This document shows, in pieces, positions 14,978-24,132 of a stretch of 64,000 bases of DNA (the first letter of the stretch is position 1; every line of letters begins with the position of its first letter). This stretch comes from Anaerobaca lacustris. GTDB taxonomy: Bacteria; Planctomycetota; Phycisphaerae; Sedimentisphaerales; Anaerobacaceae. Under the pieces are notes generated by a model, which had not been told where the DNA came from, did no database searches, and saw only the letters and a list, made by a program, of their open reading frames with translations. The translations under genes were made by a program, and so were the position numbers. Location: the NCBI RefSeq assembly GCF_030012215.1, contig NZ_JASCXX010000023.1:41180-105179 (forward strand), written 5' to 3'.

Positions 14978-16189
14978 TCAGCGAATCAACTCCTGGAGAT
15001 TGAAGATCGGCAGGAGCATTCCAATCACCACCGTCCCGACCAGGACCGCCATGAGGAACAACAGTGCCGGCTCGATCAGGGTCACCATCATCTTCAGGTA
15101 ACGGTCCAATTCCGCCTCGTAGGCGCCGGCCAGGCGGACCAGTTCCTGATCGAGTCGCCCGCTCTCTTCGGCGACGGAGACCATTTCGATGACCGCCGGC
15201 GGAAACAGCACCCGGCACCCTTCCAGGCTGCGGGCCAGCGGGTGGCCTTTCTGGACGTTCTCGATCGCATTGCTGACCGTATCGGCCAGCACCTGATTGC
15301 CGATGGCTTCCTTGGCCACGCGCAACGAGGCGATCAGGGGCACGCCGGCTCCGACGAGCGTCCCGAGCATCCGGCAGAACCGCACCAGCGCGAACCGCGC
15401 CACTCCCGTGCCGAACAGAGGAACTCGGAGCAGCAGCCCCTCCATCGTGCGCCGCCCCTCCTCTTTCGTCACCATGCGCTGTACGCCGAAGACGATCAGG
15501 ACGATGCCGATGACCAGGATGAACCAGTACTTCACGAGAACGTCGCTGGCAGTGACAATGTATCGCGTCAGCGTCGGCAGCGAACCGCCGAACTCCTCGA
15601 ACATCTGCGAAAAACGCGGAATGAAGAACGTCAGCAGGAAGACCATGATCCCGGCCGAGAGCACGGCCAGAATGATCGGATAGACCAATGCGCCTTTGAC
15701 GCGACCCTTGAGTTCCGCCTCGCGGGCTCGGAATGTGGCGATCTGATCGAGCACGATATCGAGGAACCCGCCCGTTTCGCCGGCCCGCACCATCGCCACG
15801 TAGATCGGCGAGAACGCGGCTGGATGCAGGCTCAGCGCGTCGGCCAGAGCCATGCCCCCGGCGACCTGATCGTGCACCGTCGCCCAGAGCTTTTTGGACG
15901 CCGTTCGCGAGGCTTCGCGGCTGAGGATTCCCAGGGCGCGGCTCATGGGCACGCCGGCGGCCAGGAGATTGCCCAGTTGACGGGTGAAGGCGTCGATCTC
16001 ACGCTTGGAGACCCCGCCGATCCCTGCGAACACCCCTCCCGGCCGGGCCTCTTCGGCTTTCTCCACCGAGACCGGACAAAGCTGACGACCGTAGATCATG
16101 TCGATGGCGGCGGCCCGGTCGGCCGCAACGAGCTTGTCGACCGTTTCCCGGCCGGCGGAGTCTATCGCTTTGTATGTGAATGTTGCCAT
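14978..16189 (-). CDS. gspF: Type II secretion inner-membrane platform protein GspF
   Basis: A 403-residue polytopic protein with two T2SSF domains: FTRQLGNLLAAGVPMSRALGIL in the first and FALVRFCRMLGTLVGAGVPLIASL in the second. Membrane segments lie near residues 170-190 (IILAVLSAGIMVFLLTFFIP), 220-240 and at the C-terminus (PALLFLMAVLVGTVVIGMLLP). It sits at the base of the pseudopilus and contacts GspE. The gap to gspE is 9 nt. Confidence 0.96.
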   Translation of the reverse strand: MATFTYKAIDSAGRETVDKLVAADRAAAIDMIYGRQLCPVSVEKAEEARPGGVFAGIGGVSKREIDAFTRQLGNLLAAGVPMSRALGILSREASRTASKKLWATVHDQVAGGMALADALSLHPAAFSPIYVAMVRAGETGGFLDIVLDQIATFRAREAELKGRVKGALVYPIILAVLSAGIMVFLLTFFIPRFSQMFEEFGGSLPTLTRYIVTASDVLVKYWFILVIGIVLIVFGVQRMVTKEEGRRTMEGLLLRVPLFGTGVARFALVRFCRMLGTLVGAGVPLIASLRVAKEAIGNQVLADTVSNAIENVQKGHPLARSLEGCRVLFPPAVIEMVSVAEESGRLDQELVRLAGAYEAELDRYLKMMVTLIEPALLFLMAVLVGTVVIGMLLPIFNLQELIR

Positions 16190-16198
16190 CGTTCGCTC

Positions 16199-17935
16199 TT
16201 ACCGTTCTTGCGATGCGTCCGCCACGTCCATCGGCTCGAACATATCGTCCTTGGTGACTCTCAGGATTTCCTCTACCGTGGTCTTGCCCGCGTGTAGATG
16301 GCGGAAGCCGTCGTCGCGCAGGCTGGTCATTCCCTGTTTGGCCGAGGCCGTGCGAAGATCGCGAGGCGACGCGTTGTCGAGGATCAGAGACCGAACCTCA
16401 TCGGTGACCACCATCATCTCGAAGATGCCCATTCGGCCGCGATACCCTGTGCCTTGGCAATTCCGACAGCCGCGGCCCCGGTAGAGGACGGCGGGCAGCC
16501 TGTCGCCGAACCTTCGGCGAAGCGGCGCCATCTCGTGGTCCGGCAGCTTCTCTTTGCACTCAGGGCAGATCACACGTACCAGGCGCTGGGCGACCACCGC
16601 CTCCAGCGACGAGGCCACGAGGTAGGGTTCGATCCCCATATCCACCAGACGCGTCAGCGCCGTCGGGGCATCGTTGGTGTGCAGCGTCGAGAACACCAGG
16701 TGGCCGGTCAGCGACGCCTGGATGGCGATCTCGGCCGTCTCGACGTCTCGGATTTCGCCGACGAGCACCACGTCGGGGTCGTGTCGCAGGATCGAACGCA
16801 GACCGCTGGCAAACGTCAGTCCGGCCTTTCGCGAGACCTGGATCTGATTGATGCCGTGAAGCTGGTATTCGATCGGGTCCTCGATCGTGATGATCTTGCG
16901 CTGAATGTCGTTGATTTGCGAGAGCCCGGCATAGAGTGTGGTCGTCTTGCCGCTGCCGGTCGGTCCGGTCACGAGGATAATGCCATGCGGCCGTTCCAGG
17001 ATCATCTTCGTGACCCTCAGGTCGCGATCGGACATGCCGAGCTTGTTGAGTCCGAGCAGCACGCTGGATCGGTCGAGCAGACGGAGCACCACCGCTTCTC
17101 CATACAGCATCGGGATCACCGAGACGCGCACGTCGATCTCATGGTCGGCGATGCGAATCTTGATGCGCCCGTCCTGGGGGACCCGCTTCTCCGCAATGTC
17201 GAGTTTGCTGAGAATCTTCAGACGCGAAACGATAGCCGCCTGGAATTGCTTGACCTCCGGCGCCACGGACGCTTCCTGAAGCACGCCGTCGATGCGGTAC
17301 CGCACACGCAGCGTCTCCTCAAACGGCTCGATGTGCACGTCGGTGGCCCGCATCTCAATGGCTTCGGTGAGGATTTGGTTGACGAAACGGATGATCGAGG
17401 CGCCCTCGGCGGCGTCGGTCAGGTCCATGTCGTCGTCTGAATCGGTGTCGATCACCTGCAGACCGTTGCCGCCGGCCTCTGAGAGCATCGACTGGACGGT
17501 GTCAGCCCCGACCCCGAGGTGCAGCTTGATGCATCGGTCGATCTCCGCCAGCGGCGCCAGCGCGACCTGGAAGTCCTGCCCGGTGGCCAGACGCAACTCA
17601 TCGATTGCCGAGGTGTCGAACGGATTGTTCGTGACTACGAGCACCCGGCCGTCGCCGTCCTCGACGGGCATCACGTGTTTGTCCAGGAGGACCCGCGCGG
17701 GAAACTGCGAGAGGAACTCCTTGGAGAAGGTGTACTTATCCATCTCCACGTACGGGCAGTCGAACTGACGACTCCAGAAGCGAAGCAGCGGCTCTTCGGC
17801 CAATCCACAAGCCGCGAAGGCCCGGGTGGGCGGCTCGCCGGCAGCGAGCAACCCGTGAATTCCCCGGGCCGCGGATTCGTCGATCAGCCCCTGTTCAACC
17901 ATCTTGTCCACAAGTGCGTTCATGGGGCCTACCAT
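16199..17935 (-). CDS. gspE: Type II secretion ATPase GspE
   Basis: A hexameric ATPase that powers the pseudopilus. Walker A is GPTGSGKTTT (324-333), the Asp box is ITIEDPIEYQL, Walker B is LRHDPDVVLVGEIRD, and the His box is STLHTNDAPTALTRL. A zinc-binding CPEC...CRNC unit follows near residues 470-505. The N-terminal 150 residues contain an MshEN/GspE-N-type domain. ATG 17923 (MNALVDKM) is an alternative start. It follows the exported-protein gene by 6 nt. Confidence 0.96.
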   Translation of the reverse strand: MVGPMNALVDKMVEQGLIDESAARGIHGLLAAGEPPTRAFAACGLAEEPLLRFWSRQFDCPYVEMDKYTFSKEFLSQFPARVLLDKHVMPVEDGDGRVLVVTNNPFDTSAIDELRLATGQDFQVALAPLAEIDRCIKLHLGVGADTVQSMLSEAGGNGLQVIDTDSDDDMDLTDAAEGASIIRFVNQILTEAIEMRATDVHIEPFEETLRVRYRIDGVLQEASVAPEVKQFQAAIVSRLKILSKLDIAEKRVPQDGRIKIRIADHEIDVRVSVIPMLYGEAVVLRLLDRSSVLLGLNKLGMSDRDLRVTKMILERPHGIILVTGPTGSGKTTTLYAGLSQINDIQRKIITIEDPIEYQLHGINQIQVSRKAGLTFASGLRSILRHDPDVVLVGEIRDVETAEIAIQASLTGHLVFSTLHTNDAPTALTRLVDMGIEPYLVASSLEAVVAQRLVRVICPECKEKLPDHEMAPLRRRFGDRLPAVLYRGRGCRNCQGTGYRGRMGIFEMMVVTDEVRSLILDNASPRDLRTASAKQGMTSLRDDGFRHLHAGKTTVEEILRVTKDDMFEPMDVADASQER

Positions 17936-17941
17936 TCCATC

Positions 17942-18556
17942 TTACTTCAACAAGCCCATCAACACGAGTTGGGCTTCCTGTCGCAGCGTCAGGACCTGTT
18001 TGAGTTCCTGCTGGGCCGTTGCCAGTTCCTGTGTTGCCTTCTCTCGAGCCGTACGTAGCGTGGTGAGCTTGGTCCTGATCTCGTCCGGCGTGGCGGCGGT
18101 GTTCTCCAGTGTGGTCTGGAGCGCCTCGCTGGCCGTATCCACGGCTGTCGGTTCGCCCTGAGCGAAAGGACCGCGAGCGCCACGTCCGCCCGGACCAGCC
18201 TGATCGCCCTCCGGCCCGCCGCGACGCCCGGCGCCCGGCGCCATCATGCCCATGCGCATCCCGCCCGCGCCGGCACCGGTCTGACGGCTCAGGTTCATCA
18301 CCTTCGTCAATCGCGGACCGATGACCGTCCACTCCTCAGCGGTTGCGCCCAGTTGCTCTTGCATTCGCTGCTGCATCATCTGCTGCATGCGCTGGGGGTC
18401 GAAGTCGCCCCGCATGGGCCGCTCGCCGCCCGGACCCTGGCCCTGGCCCTGGGGTCGCTCCCGTTGCTGTCCCCGCTGTTGCGCGACGGCCAGACCTGCC
18501 ACAACCAGGGCGATGAGACAGGCAACAGTTCCGATGCTAATCGCTTTTCTTACCAT
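17942..18556 (-). CDS. Exported Gln/Gly-rich protein, first gene of the secretion operon
   Basis: I do not recognise a family. ATG 18556 has AAAGGAG seven bases upstream and begins a signal peptide (MVRKAISIGTVACLIALVVAGLAVA). The mature part has a Gln/Arg/Gly-rich stretch, a Met/Gln-rich helix (FDPQRMQQMMQQRMQEQLG), and a Gly-rich middle. A C-terminal coiled-coil segment (EIRTKLTTLRTAREKATQELATAQQELKQVL) follows, reminiscent of Spy/CpxP-like periplasmic proteins. It ends 6 nt before gspE, so it is cotranscribed and may be a periplasmic accessory or substrate of the system. 204 residues. Confidence 0.75.
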   Translation of the reverse strand: MVRKAISIGTVACLIALVVAGLAVAQQRGQQRERPQGQGQGPGGERPMRGDFDPQRMQQMMQQRMQEQLGATAEEWTVIGPRLTKVMNLSRQTGAGAGGMRMGMMAPGAGRRGGPEGDQAGPGGRGARGPFAQGEPTAVDTASEALQTTLENTAATPDEIRTKLTTLRTAREKATQELATAQQELKQVLTLRQEAQLVLMGLLK

Positions 18557-19047
18557 GTTCGTGCTCCTTTCAATGGGTCTGTTTCGCCTCAATTCCTGAG
18601 ACACCTTGGCGAGCTCGACTCAAGCTCGTCTGCCACCCTCTTTGCCAACACATGAGGTAAGTGGCAGGCGGACAGCCCCGGTTACACGGAATCGACATTT
18701 TCCAAAGGCTTGGCGCCGGTGTCCCAACTCCTGCGCAACAGAAGACGCGGGCTGGCGGATGGATATTCCACGTTTTCGGGCGATCCGACTTGCCCTTTGA
18801 CGCGGGTGCCCACCACGGGAGGATCGGTTTGTCCCCGCTTGCCCGATGCCCTGTGCCTCTGGCCCATCTCCGCGGCCATCCCTGTCCGCATGATCGGCTT
18901 GCCAGCGTACCGTGGCTTGGGCGATCGTGCAAAGGTTATCCTCGGCTTGCCGCGATTCGAGCGGCCTTCGCGAACCTGCCGGTGGCGATCTTTGACGGTG
19001 TGAGGGTTTCTTGGGCTTGTGGCGCGCGGCAACGTGCGCGCCAGGAC
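18557..19047. other. Intergenic region without a convincing gene
   Basis: This 491-nt gap should hold the promoter of the secretion operon (minus strand). A 116-residue minus-strand frame (18682-19032) is basic, has no recognisable motif or clear ribosome site, and is not called. A hairpin lies next to the c-di-GMP gene's stop (19020-19043). I see no good -35/-10 pair. Confidence 0.5.
19020..19043 (-). other. GC-rich hairpin downstream of the c-di-GMP gene
   Basis: The arms TGGCGCGC and GCGCGCCA (8 bp, perfect) enclose an 8-nt loop and begin 5 nt after the stop of the gene on the minus strand. There is no U-tract, so it may be a weak or Rho-assisted terminator. Confidence 0.35.
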
Positions 19048-21273
19048 TTAGCAGGGGGCGTCGGGAGACTCCGGATCGGGGTCTATGTCGCCGCATCCGA
19101 GAGCGACCATGACGGGGCGGTGTTTCGGCTCAGTGGAAGGGCTCGCCGTCGCATCGGTCTGCAGCTCGGTGCAGGACCGATCCGGCCGTGGGCCGCGAGG
19201 CCATCGCAGCAGGTCCTCCAAAACGAGTTCTGGCAGAGACTTACCGCATTGCTGGGCGATGTTCTCAAACCAGGTTACCGCCGCTGCGACCACGTCGGGG
19301 TCCAGTTCATATCCCGCGGAATCCGTCAGGATTCCCAGGGCCTCAGCGACCGACCGCGCCGCGTGGTAGGCCCGCGTGGCGGTCAGGGCGTCGAACATGT
19401 CCGCTGTGCCGATGATGCGGGCGCCCAGCGGGATAGCCGTCTTGGCCAGACCGTCTGGATAGCCCTGACCGTTCCACTTCTCATGGTGATGGCGGACGAT
19501 CATGACCTCCCGCTCCAGGAAGCTCATCTTCTCCAGAATCCGGACGGCGATCATCGGATGCTGCTCGACCATCGCCCGTTCGTGGGGCGTCAGCTCGTCA
19601 GGCTTGCAGAGAATGGCGTCGGGGATTCCGATCTTGCCGATATCGTGAATCATCGCCGCCCGACGGATCAGGTCCACGTGTTTCGGGCCGAGATCCATCG
19701 TCTGGGCGATGCCCACCGAATAGTGCATGACATTCTCCGTGTGCGTCTTGGCGTAGGCGTCTTTGGCCTCGAGGGCCTGGACCAGGCCCCAGATGCTCTC
19801 CATGAACATCTTTTCGGCCTTCTCCGAGAGGCCGGCCACTCGGCGTTGAAGGGTCTTGATCCGGTCGATCTCGATGTCGTTGGCGTTGAGGAGCTGGGCC
19901 ATGGTCGCGTCCCAGATCCGCACGCAGTTTCGGCCGCCGTTCTTGGCGTCGTAAAGCGCCAGGTCCGCCCGCCGCATCACGTCGCGAGGATCGTTGTGCT
20001 CCAGATCGCACTCGGCCACGCCGCAACTGATGGATACGGAGGTGTCCTGAGGCAGACGAATCGTCTGGGCCTTGGCCCGAACTCGCTCCAACAGGACCTT
20101 GGCGTCCGTGGCCTTCGTCTCCGGCATGAGGATGACGAACTCATCCCCGCCATAGCGGGCCAGTACGTCCGGGACGCGCTTCTCGGCCTTCATGCAGGCC
20201 GCCAGCCGGCGGATTGCCTCGTCGCCCGTGGCGTGGCCCAGGACGTCGTTGATCATCTTGAAATGGTCGAAATCGATGATGGCCACCGAAAACGGACGCT
20301 TGTACCGCTCGGCGCGGGCGCATTCGGCCTGGAGTTTGTCTTCCAGCAGCTTGCGAGACCCCACGCCCGTCAGCGCATCGGTCAGCGAGCTGAGCCGGGC
20401 CTGCTGATACCGCGTGGCGTTGGTCAGATGGGCCGTCAGGATCTCCCGGGTGAGCTTGGCCTTGTAGCTGATGAGCTCGCGATCCGATGCGACGGCCGGG
20501 TCCAGGTCACACATGCAAAGGTAGCCGGACAAGCGTTTTTCCTTGCCGATTCCGGCCTCCCTGAGCCCGACCACCTCCAGAGGAATGACCACCCGAGGGG
20601 GCTTGCCTCCACAGCTCTCACACTCCGGGGAGATCTCGTCGGTGCAATACCCGTCCTCCGTGGACTGTTGTGCGATTGCCTCGGCCTCATCCATGTGCCC
20701 CCCGAGGCAGGGGCAGCGGTTGGAACTGAGCAACTCGGGGGCCCCGTCCTGGCGGCCGTCGCGATACAGACAGAGGATGCAATTGCCGGCGCCGAACAGC
20801 TTGGGGACCTCGGCTGCGGCGATTTCCACGGCTTCGTTGAGGTCGATGCTCTTGAGGCAGTTCGACAGCATGGCCACTTCCTCGGCCGCCGCGCGATCCT
20901 CGATGAGCTGCTGGCCCATGATGTCCCTGGCCGAAAGGATGCCCGTAACGACACCGTTTTCGATGAGTGGGAGGTGCCGGATGCGATGGGCGGCCATGAT
21001 CTTGCGGACCTGGCTGGCGGGGGTGCCCGGGGCGCAAGAGATGATCTGGTCGGTCATGATCCGATCGACGCGGGCCGAATTGCGGTCTTCGGAGGCGTCG
21101 GCGATGAAGTGGGCGATATCCCGCTCGGTCACAAGGCCGATATACTTGCCGTTCTCGTCATTGACGATCAGGCAGCCGACGTTGTGGGTGAGCATCTTGG
21201 CAGCAGCCTGCTTGATACTGTCATTGCGGCCGATGGTGACTATCCCGGCCGGACAATCGCCAGATTCGAGCAT
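19048..21273 (-). CDS. CBS-GAF-GGDEF-HD-GYP c-di-GMP turnover protein
   Basis: This is a cytoplasmic multidomain protein of 741 residues. Two CBS domains (about 10-125) bind adenosine nucleotides. A GAF-like domain (about 135-290) is rich in Cys (CILC, CPC, YC, CESC, CMC). A GGDEF domain (295-450) has an intact GGDEF active site at 375-379 and an RVPD inhibitory site five residues before it. An HD-GYP phosphodiesterase domain (490-680) has HDIGK (543-547) and HHEKWNGQGYP (596-606). It should make and degrade c-di-GMP in response to nucleotide charge and perhaps redox state. I start at ATG 21273, which has AAGGA upstream. The gene lies directly upstream of the secretion operon on the same strand. 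Confidence 0.92.
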   Translation of the reverse strand: MLESGDCPAGIVTIGRNDSIKQAAAKMLTHNVGCLIVNDENGKYIGLVTERDIAHFIADASEDRNSARVDRIMTDQIISCAPGTPASQVRKIMAAHRIRHLPLIENGVVTGILSARDIMGQQLIEDRAAAEEVAMLSNCLKSIDLNEAVEIAAAEVPKLFGAGNCILCLYRDGRQDGAPELLSSNRCPCLGGHMDEAEAIAQQSTEDGYCTDEISPECESCGGKPPRVVIPLEVVGLREAGIGKEKRLSGYLCMCDLDPAVASDRELISYKAKLTREILTAHLTNATRYQQARLSSLTDALTGVGSRKLLEDKLQAECARAERYKRPFSVAIIDFDHFKMINDVLGHATGDEAIRRLAACMKAEKRVPDVLARYGGDEFVILMPETKATDAKVLLERVRAKAQTIRLPQDTSVSISCGVAECDLEHNDPRDVMRRADLALYDAKNGGRNCVRIWDATMAQLLNANDIEIDRIKTLQRRVAGLSEKAEKMFMESIWGLVQALEAKDAYAKTHTENVMHYSVGIAQTMDLGPKHVDLIRRAAMIHDIGKIGIPDAILCKPDELTPHERAMVEQHPMIAVRILEKMSFLEREVMIVRHHHEKWNGQGYPDGLAKTAIPLGARIIGTADMFDALTATRAYHAARSVAEALGILTDSAGYELDPDVVAAAVTWFENIAQQCGKSLPELVLEDLLRWPRGPRPDRSCTELQTDATASPSTEPKHRPVMVALGCGDIDPDPESPDAPC

Positions 21274-21551
21274 TTCAGGTCCTTCGCAAGGTCGATCCGT
21301 GTTCACATCCTGTTCGGCGCTCCTGTCCCCCTTCAGGACAGGTGTATCGGCCCGACGGCAGGGGCACTTTAGCCTGCAAATCGCCTCCCCGGCATTGTAT
21401 CGGCCAGTCGCGACAACAGGAGGGCTGAACGGCGAACGGCGTGGACGATCCGGCGGGAGCCGACGGAAGGCCAAATCCCCAGTTGGATGGGGTGATCCTG
21501 CCGCTGCACCCGGAAAAGCGGCCCGGAAAGAAAAAAAACGTTACGCGACTC
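21274..21551. other. Divergent intergenic region
   Basis: This is the gap between the minus-strand c-di-GMP gene and the plus-strand sigma factor. It must carry the c-di-GMP gene's promoter, although I cannot point to a clear one. An A-tract (21531-21538) precedes the sigma-factor promoter. Confidence 0.45.
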
Positions 21552-21560
21552 TGCTATAAT
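21552..21560 (+). promoter_or_regulatory. Extended -10 promoter of the ECF sigma factor gene
   Basis: TGCTATAAT is a perfect TATAAT with an extended TGN. No good -35 lies at 17 nt; an A-rich tract is there instead, perhaps acting as an UP-like element. The expected transcript start near 21567 leaves a 40-nt leader to the ATG at 21608. Confidence 0.5.
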
Positions 21561-21607
21561 GGCACTTGATACTGGAAAACGAATTGGACAGGGTTGGGTA
21601 CCCCCGA

Positions 21608-23491
21608 ATGGAGATGCAGGCGAATTACATCGAGTTGGTCGAGAAGGCCCGCCGAGGCGACAGACAGAGCCTCAATCAACTGGCGGCCGTGGCCAGGGAA
21701 CGCCTGCGCGTGTATGTCTACCGCTTGACCCTGAAAGAGGATCTGACGCAAGAAATTGTTCAGGAGAGCTTGTTAGAAATGTGCAGAGTACTGGGCAAAC
21801 TCAAGCAGACCGATCGCTTCTGGTCCTGGCTGTACGGCATCGCCACCAACAAGCTGCACCGCCACCATCGAACGGAGAGGGCGCTGAAGAAGGCTGCGGC
21901 CTCGGAGGAACGGCGTCGTGGACCTCTGCGGGAGCGTCAGGGGGGGCTGGAGAACCTGGTCAGCCAGGAGCTCAAACAGATCGTATCGAAGGCCATGCAG
22001 AAGCTGCGGACCCGCCACAAGGCCGTGCTGGTGATGCGGTGTTACGATGGTATGTCCTATGCGGAAATTGCCGATTCGATGGGTTGTAGCGAATTCAGCA
22101 CTCGGATGCTCTTCGTGCGAGCCAAGAAGTCGCTGCAAAAGGAGCTTTCCCGCAACGGGTTCGGCAAGGGGTCCCTGCTGGCGGCCCTGGTCGTTTTTGG
22201 CAAGATGACGGCTCCCAGCGAGGCGGCCGCGGCTCAGTTGACGATCCCCGTCGCCGCCACTCAGGTCGGCGTTCTGGCCGGTCTGGCCGGGATGGCGACG
22301 ACCAAAACCGCCATCGTCACCGCGGCGGCCGTCGGCGCGGTGGCCATCGGGACCGCAACCACGACTTCGTATTTGGGCCAGGACGCGCGTGTGGATAATC
22401 CGCCTGTGGTCGCCACCGTGGGGGGCCATGTCGCCACGCCCCTGGGCGCCCCAAGCGCCGCCCACGAGAAATTCTGGTACTTTTTCCCCGAGGGCCCCGA
22501 TGGGCCGGTAATGCTTCGAGCCGAACTGCGGGGTGCGGCCGGGACGGCGTCTCAACAGCAGCGTCTCCAGGACGATCGGGCCAACTACTGCTATCAGGAT
22601 GATTCGGTCAGCATCAACAACCACCGCATGTGGTTGAGCGACCTGAGCGTGATGAGACTACCGACGGACAGCCGTGCGATGACGAGCTTCCTGTCGCGGT
22701 TCGACGGCAAGTTGAATGACGTCCAGCCGGTCTCGGGTCGAGGCCGAGGACTGCTCGTGATCGTCGAGCGGCAGGAGCAGGACGGACAGGTCCGCGCCAC
22801 TCGCCCGCTGACGGTGCGCCACAGCAATGTGCTGGAGGAAGACTATTTCCAGAGCGACTGGTCGGCGGGCACCACGATGGTGGACAACCGGGATGCGATG
22901 CACGCCCGTGAATGGACGTATCTGCGAATTCATGGCCGGATCAGCGGTCGGGATGTGGCCGGGTCCGGGCGGATTCCCTTCACGTATGCGGCCAGCCGCG
23001 AGCAGGGCCCGTGGCTCCGATTGACCGTTGCCGATGGGACGACCTTGGTGGACGGCCCGTCCGGTGCGATCGTCCAGGACCCCAACGGATCGGCCACGGC
23101 CAGATATCCCCAGGGAACCTTCCTGAGGGGCATGAACCGGCCCTGGATGGGGCTGCATGTAATGGATACTGTCCGGCGCGACGCCGCCGAGCAGCGCGCC
23201 GCTTTCAGGACGGAGTTGATGGGCAACGGACGCGACGTCCGGGTCACGGTCGTCCACGAGAAGATGGAACTGATCTATACGATCGACCTGGAGGCGGATC
23301 TGATTCGGAGGATCGAGCTGCTCAACGCCGGAACGCCGGCAGGACATCTGGATTTTGAGTACCTCCAGGATCTCGGCGGTGACCTCGATGAGTTCGACGC
23401 CCCCGCGCGGACCAGCGAGCGGACCTCGCTGAGACAGAGCGAGGGTCTGTTGTGGCTGGTCCAACTGGCCAACGGGGCCCTGGGCAGGTGA
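21608..23491 (+). CDS. ECF sigma factor with membrane-anchored C-terminal domain
   Basis: The N-terminal 185 residues are a sigma-70 family ECF factor: region 2 at about 32-88 (LTQEIVQESLLEMCRVLGKL, FWSWLYGIATNKLHRHHR) and region 4 at about 128-180 (RTRHKAVLVMRCYDGMSYAE with the helix-turn-helix IADSMGCSEFSTRMLFVRAKK). An Ala-rich stretch and a hydrophobic helix near 234-252 follow, then about 370 residues probably outside the membrane, with no family I recognise. ATG 21608 fits the promoter; an upstream TTG would add 14 residues. A sigma factor tied to the membrane with a sensor-like domain is a planctomycete type; it might be released by proteolysis or act with no separate anti-sigma factor, which is inference. 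Confidence 0.88.
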   Translation: MEMQANYIELVEKARRGDRQSLNQLAAVARERLRVYVYRLTLKEDLTQEIVQESLLEMCRVLGKLKQTDRFWSWLYGIATNKLHRHHRTERALKKAAASEERRRGPLRERQGGLENLVSQELKQIVSKAMQKLRTRHKAVLVMRCYDGMSYAEIADSMGCSEFSTRMLFVRAKKSLQKELSRNGFGKGSLLAALVVFGKMTAPSEAAAAQLTIPVAATQVGVLAGLAGMATTKTAIVTAAAVGAVAIGTATTTSYLGQDARVDNPPVVATVGGHVATPLGAPSAAHEKFWYFFPEGPDGPVMLRAELRGAAGTASQQQRLQDDRANYCYQDDSVSINNHRMWLSDLSVMRLPTDSRAMTSFLSRFDGKLNDVQPVSGRGRGLLVIVERQEQDGQVRATRPLTVRHSNVLEEDYFQSDWSAGTTMVDNRDAMHAREWTYLRIHGRISGRDVAGSGRIPFTYAASREQGPWLRLTVADGTTLVDGPSGAIVQDPNGSATARYPQGTFLRGMNRPWMGLHVMDTVRRDAAEQRAAFRTELMGNGRDVRVTVVHEKMELIYTIDLEADLIRRIELLNAGTPAGHLDFEYLQDLGGDLDEFDAPARTSERTSLRQSEGLLWLVQLANGALGR

Positions 23492-24132
23492 GAACCGGGT
23501 GAGCCGAAGATGTGCTAAGGGTGATGATGTTTCTTTCCGATAGAAGTAGATCGAAGCACATTGCGAATACTTCTGTCGGAATAAGGATGACGTTCGGAAC
23601 AAGGGGGTAGGTCATGTGGAGGAAACGGTTGATGGCATCGAGAGCCGACGGGCATCGATGGCTGATGGCAGCCGGATGGAGAATCGCCGGCCGGCAGGGA
23701 TCTGCCGCGGGCGTTCGTTCCGGCCGTCCGTTTCCCGTTCCGTATTTTGCAGTGGCTTCGCCGAGGGCTCACCGTATTACCGCCTCATTCTTGGACGGCT
23801 CGCTTGTCCATCTGGGGATTGGGGCGATCGAACGATTACCGCGTGCGACGGCGACGGGCCGTGTCCTGGCCGGATCACGCGAGGTCTTCATGCCGCATCC
23901 TGAAACCGAGGATGCATGGCCGAATCGTGCGTATGGATCGTCGGGAGAACAACAGCCACGTCAGGGAGGTCGACGAAGCACGGACGCACCCGACGACGGT
24001 GCCGATGGACCCTGGGGGGATGTCTTCTTCGTGAGGGAAGACGCACTCGACTGCACGGCAAGGAACGCAACTGAAGGAGTCCCTTGCCGACGGTCGACCA
24101 TGGGTGATGACGAAACGCACGATATCCCACGA
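23492..24132. other. Long intergenic region, possible leader or untranslated RNA
   Basis: About 640 nt lie between the sigma-factor gene and a strong terminator at 24133. Open frames of 81-195 codons exist on both strands but show no motif or ribosome site I would trust. A long imperfect hairpin lies at 23536-23580. The stretch may be the sigma gene's 3' tail or a separate RNA. Confidence 0.45.
23536..23580 (+). other. 13-bp hairpin downstream of the sigma-factor gene
   Basis: TCCGATAGAAGTA pairs with TACTTCTGTCGGA (12 of 13, the exception a wobble) around a 19-nt loop. No T-run follows on either strand, so it is not a standard terminator. It lies 44 nt after the stop codon, in locally AT-rich sequence. 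Confidence 0.45.

Noticed and set aside
18682..19032. A basic 116-codon minus-strand frame between the secretion operon and the c-di-GMP gene
   Set aside because: No clear ribosome site, no motif, and Arg/Lys/Pro-rich composition typical of a spurious frame.
18661..21372. A 903-codon plus-strand frame opposite the c-di-GMP gene
   Set aside because: It is antisense to a well-supported GGDEF/HD-GYP gene and reads as low-complexity without motifs.
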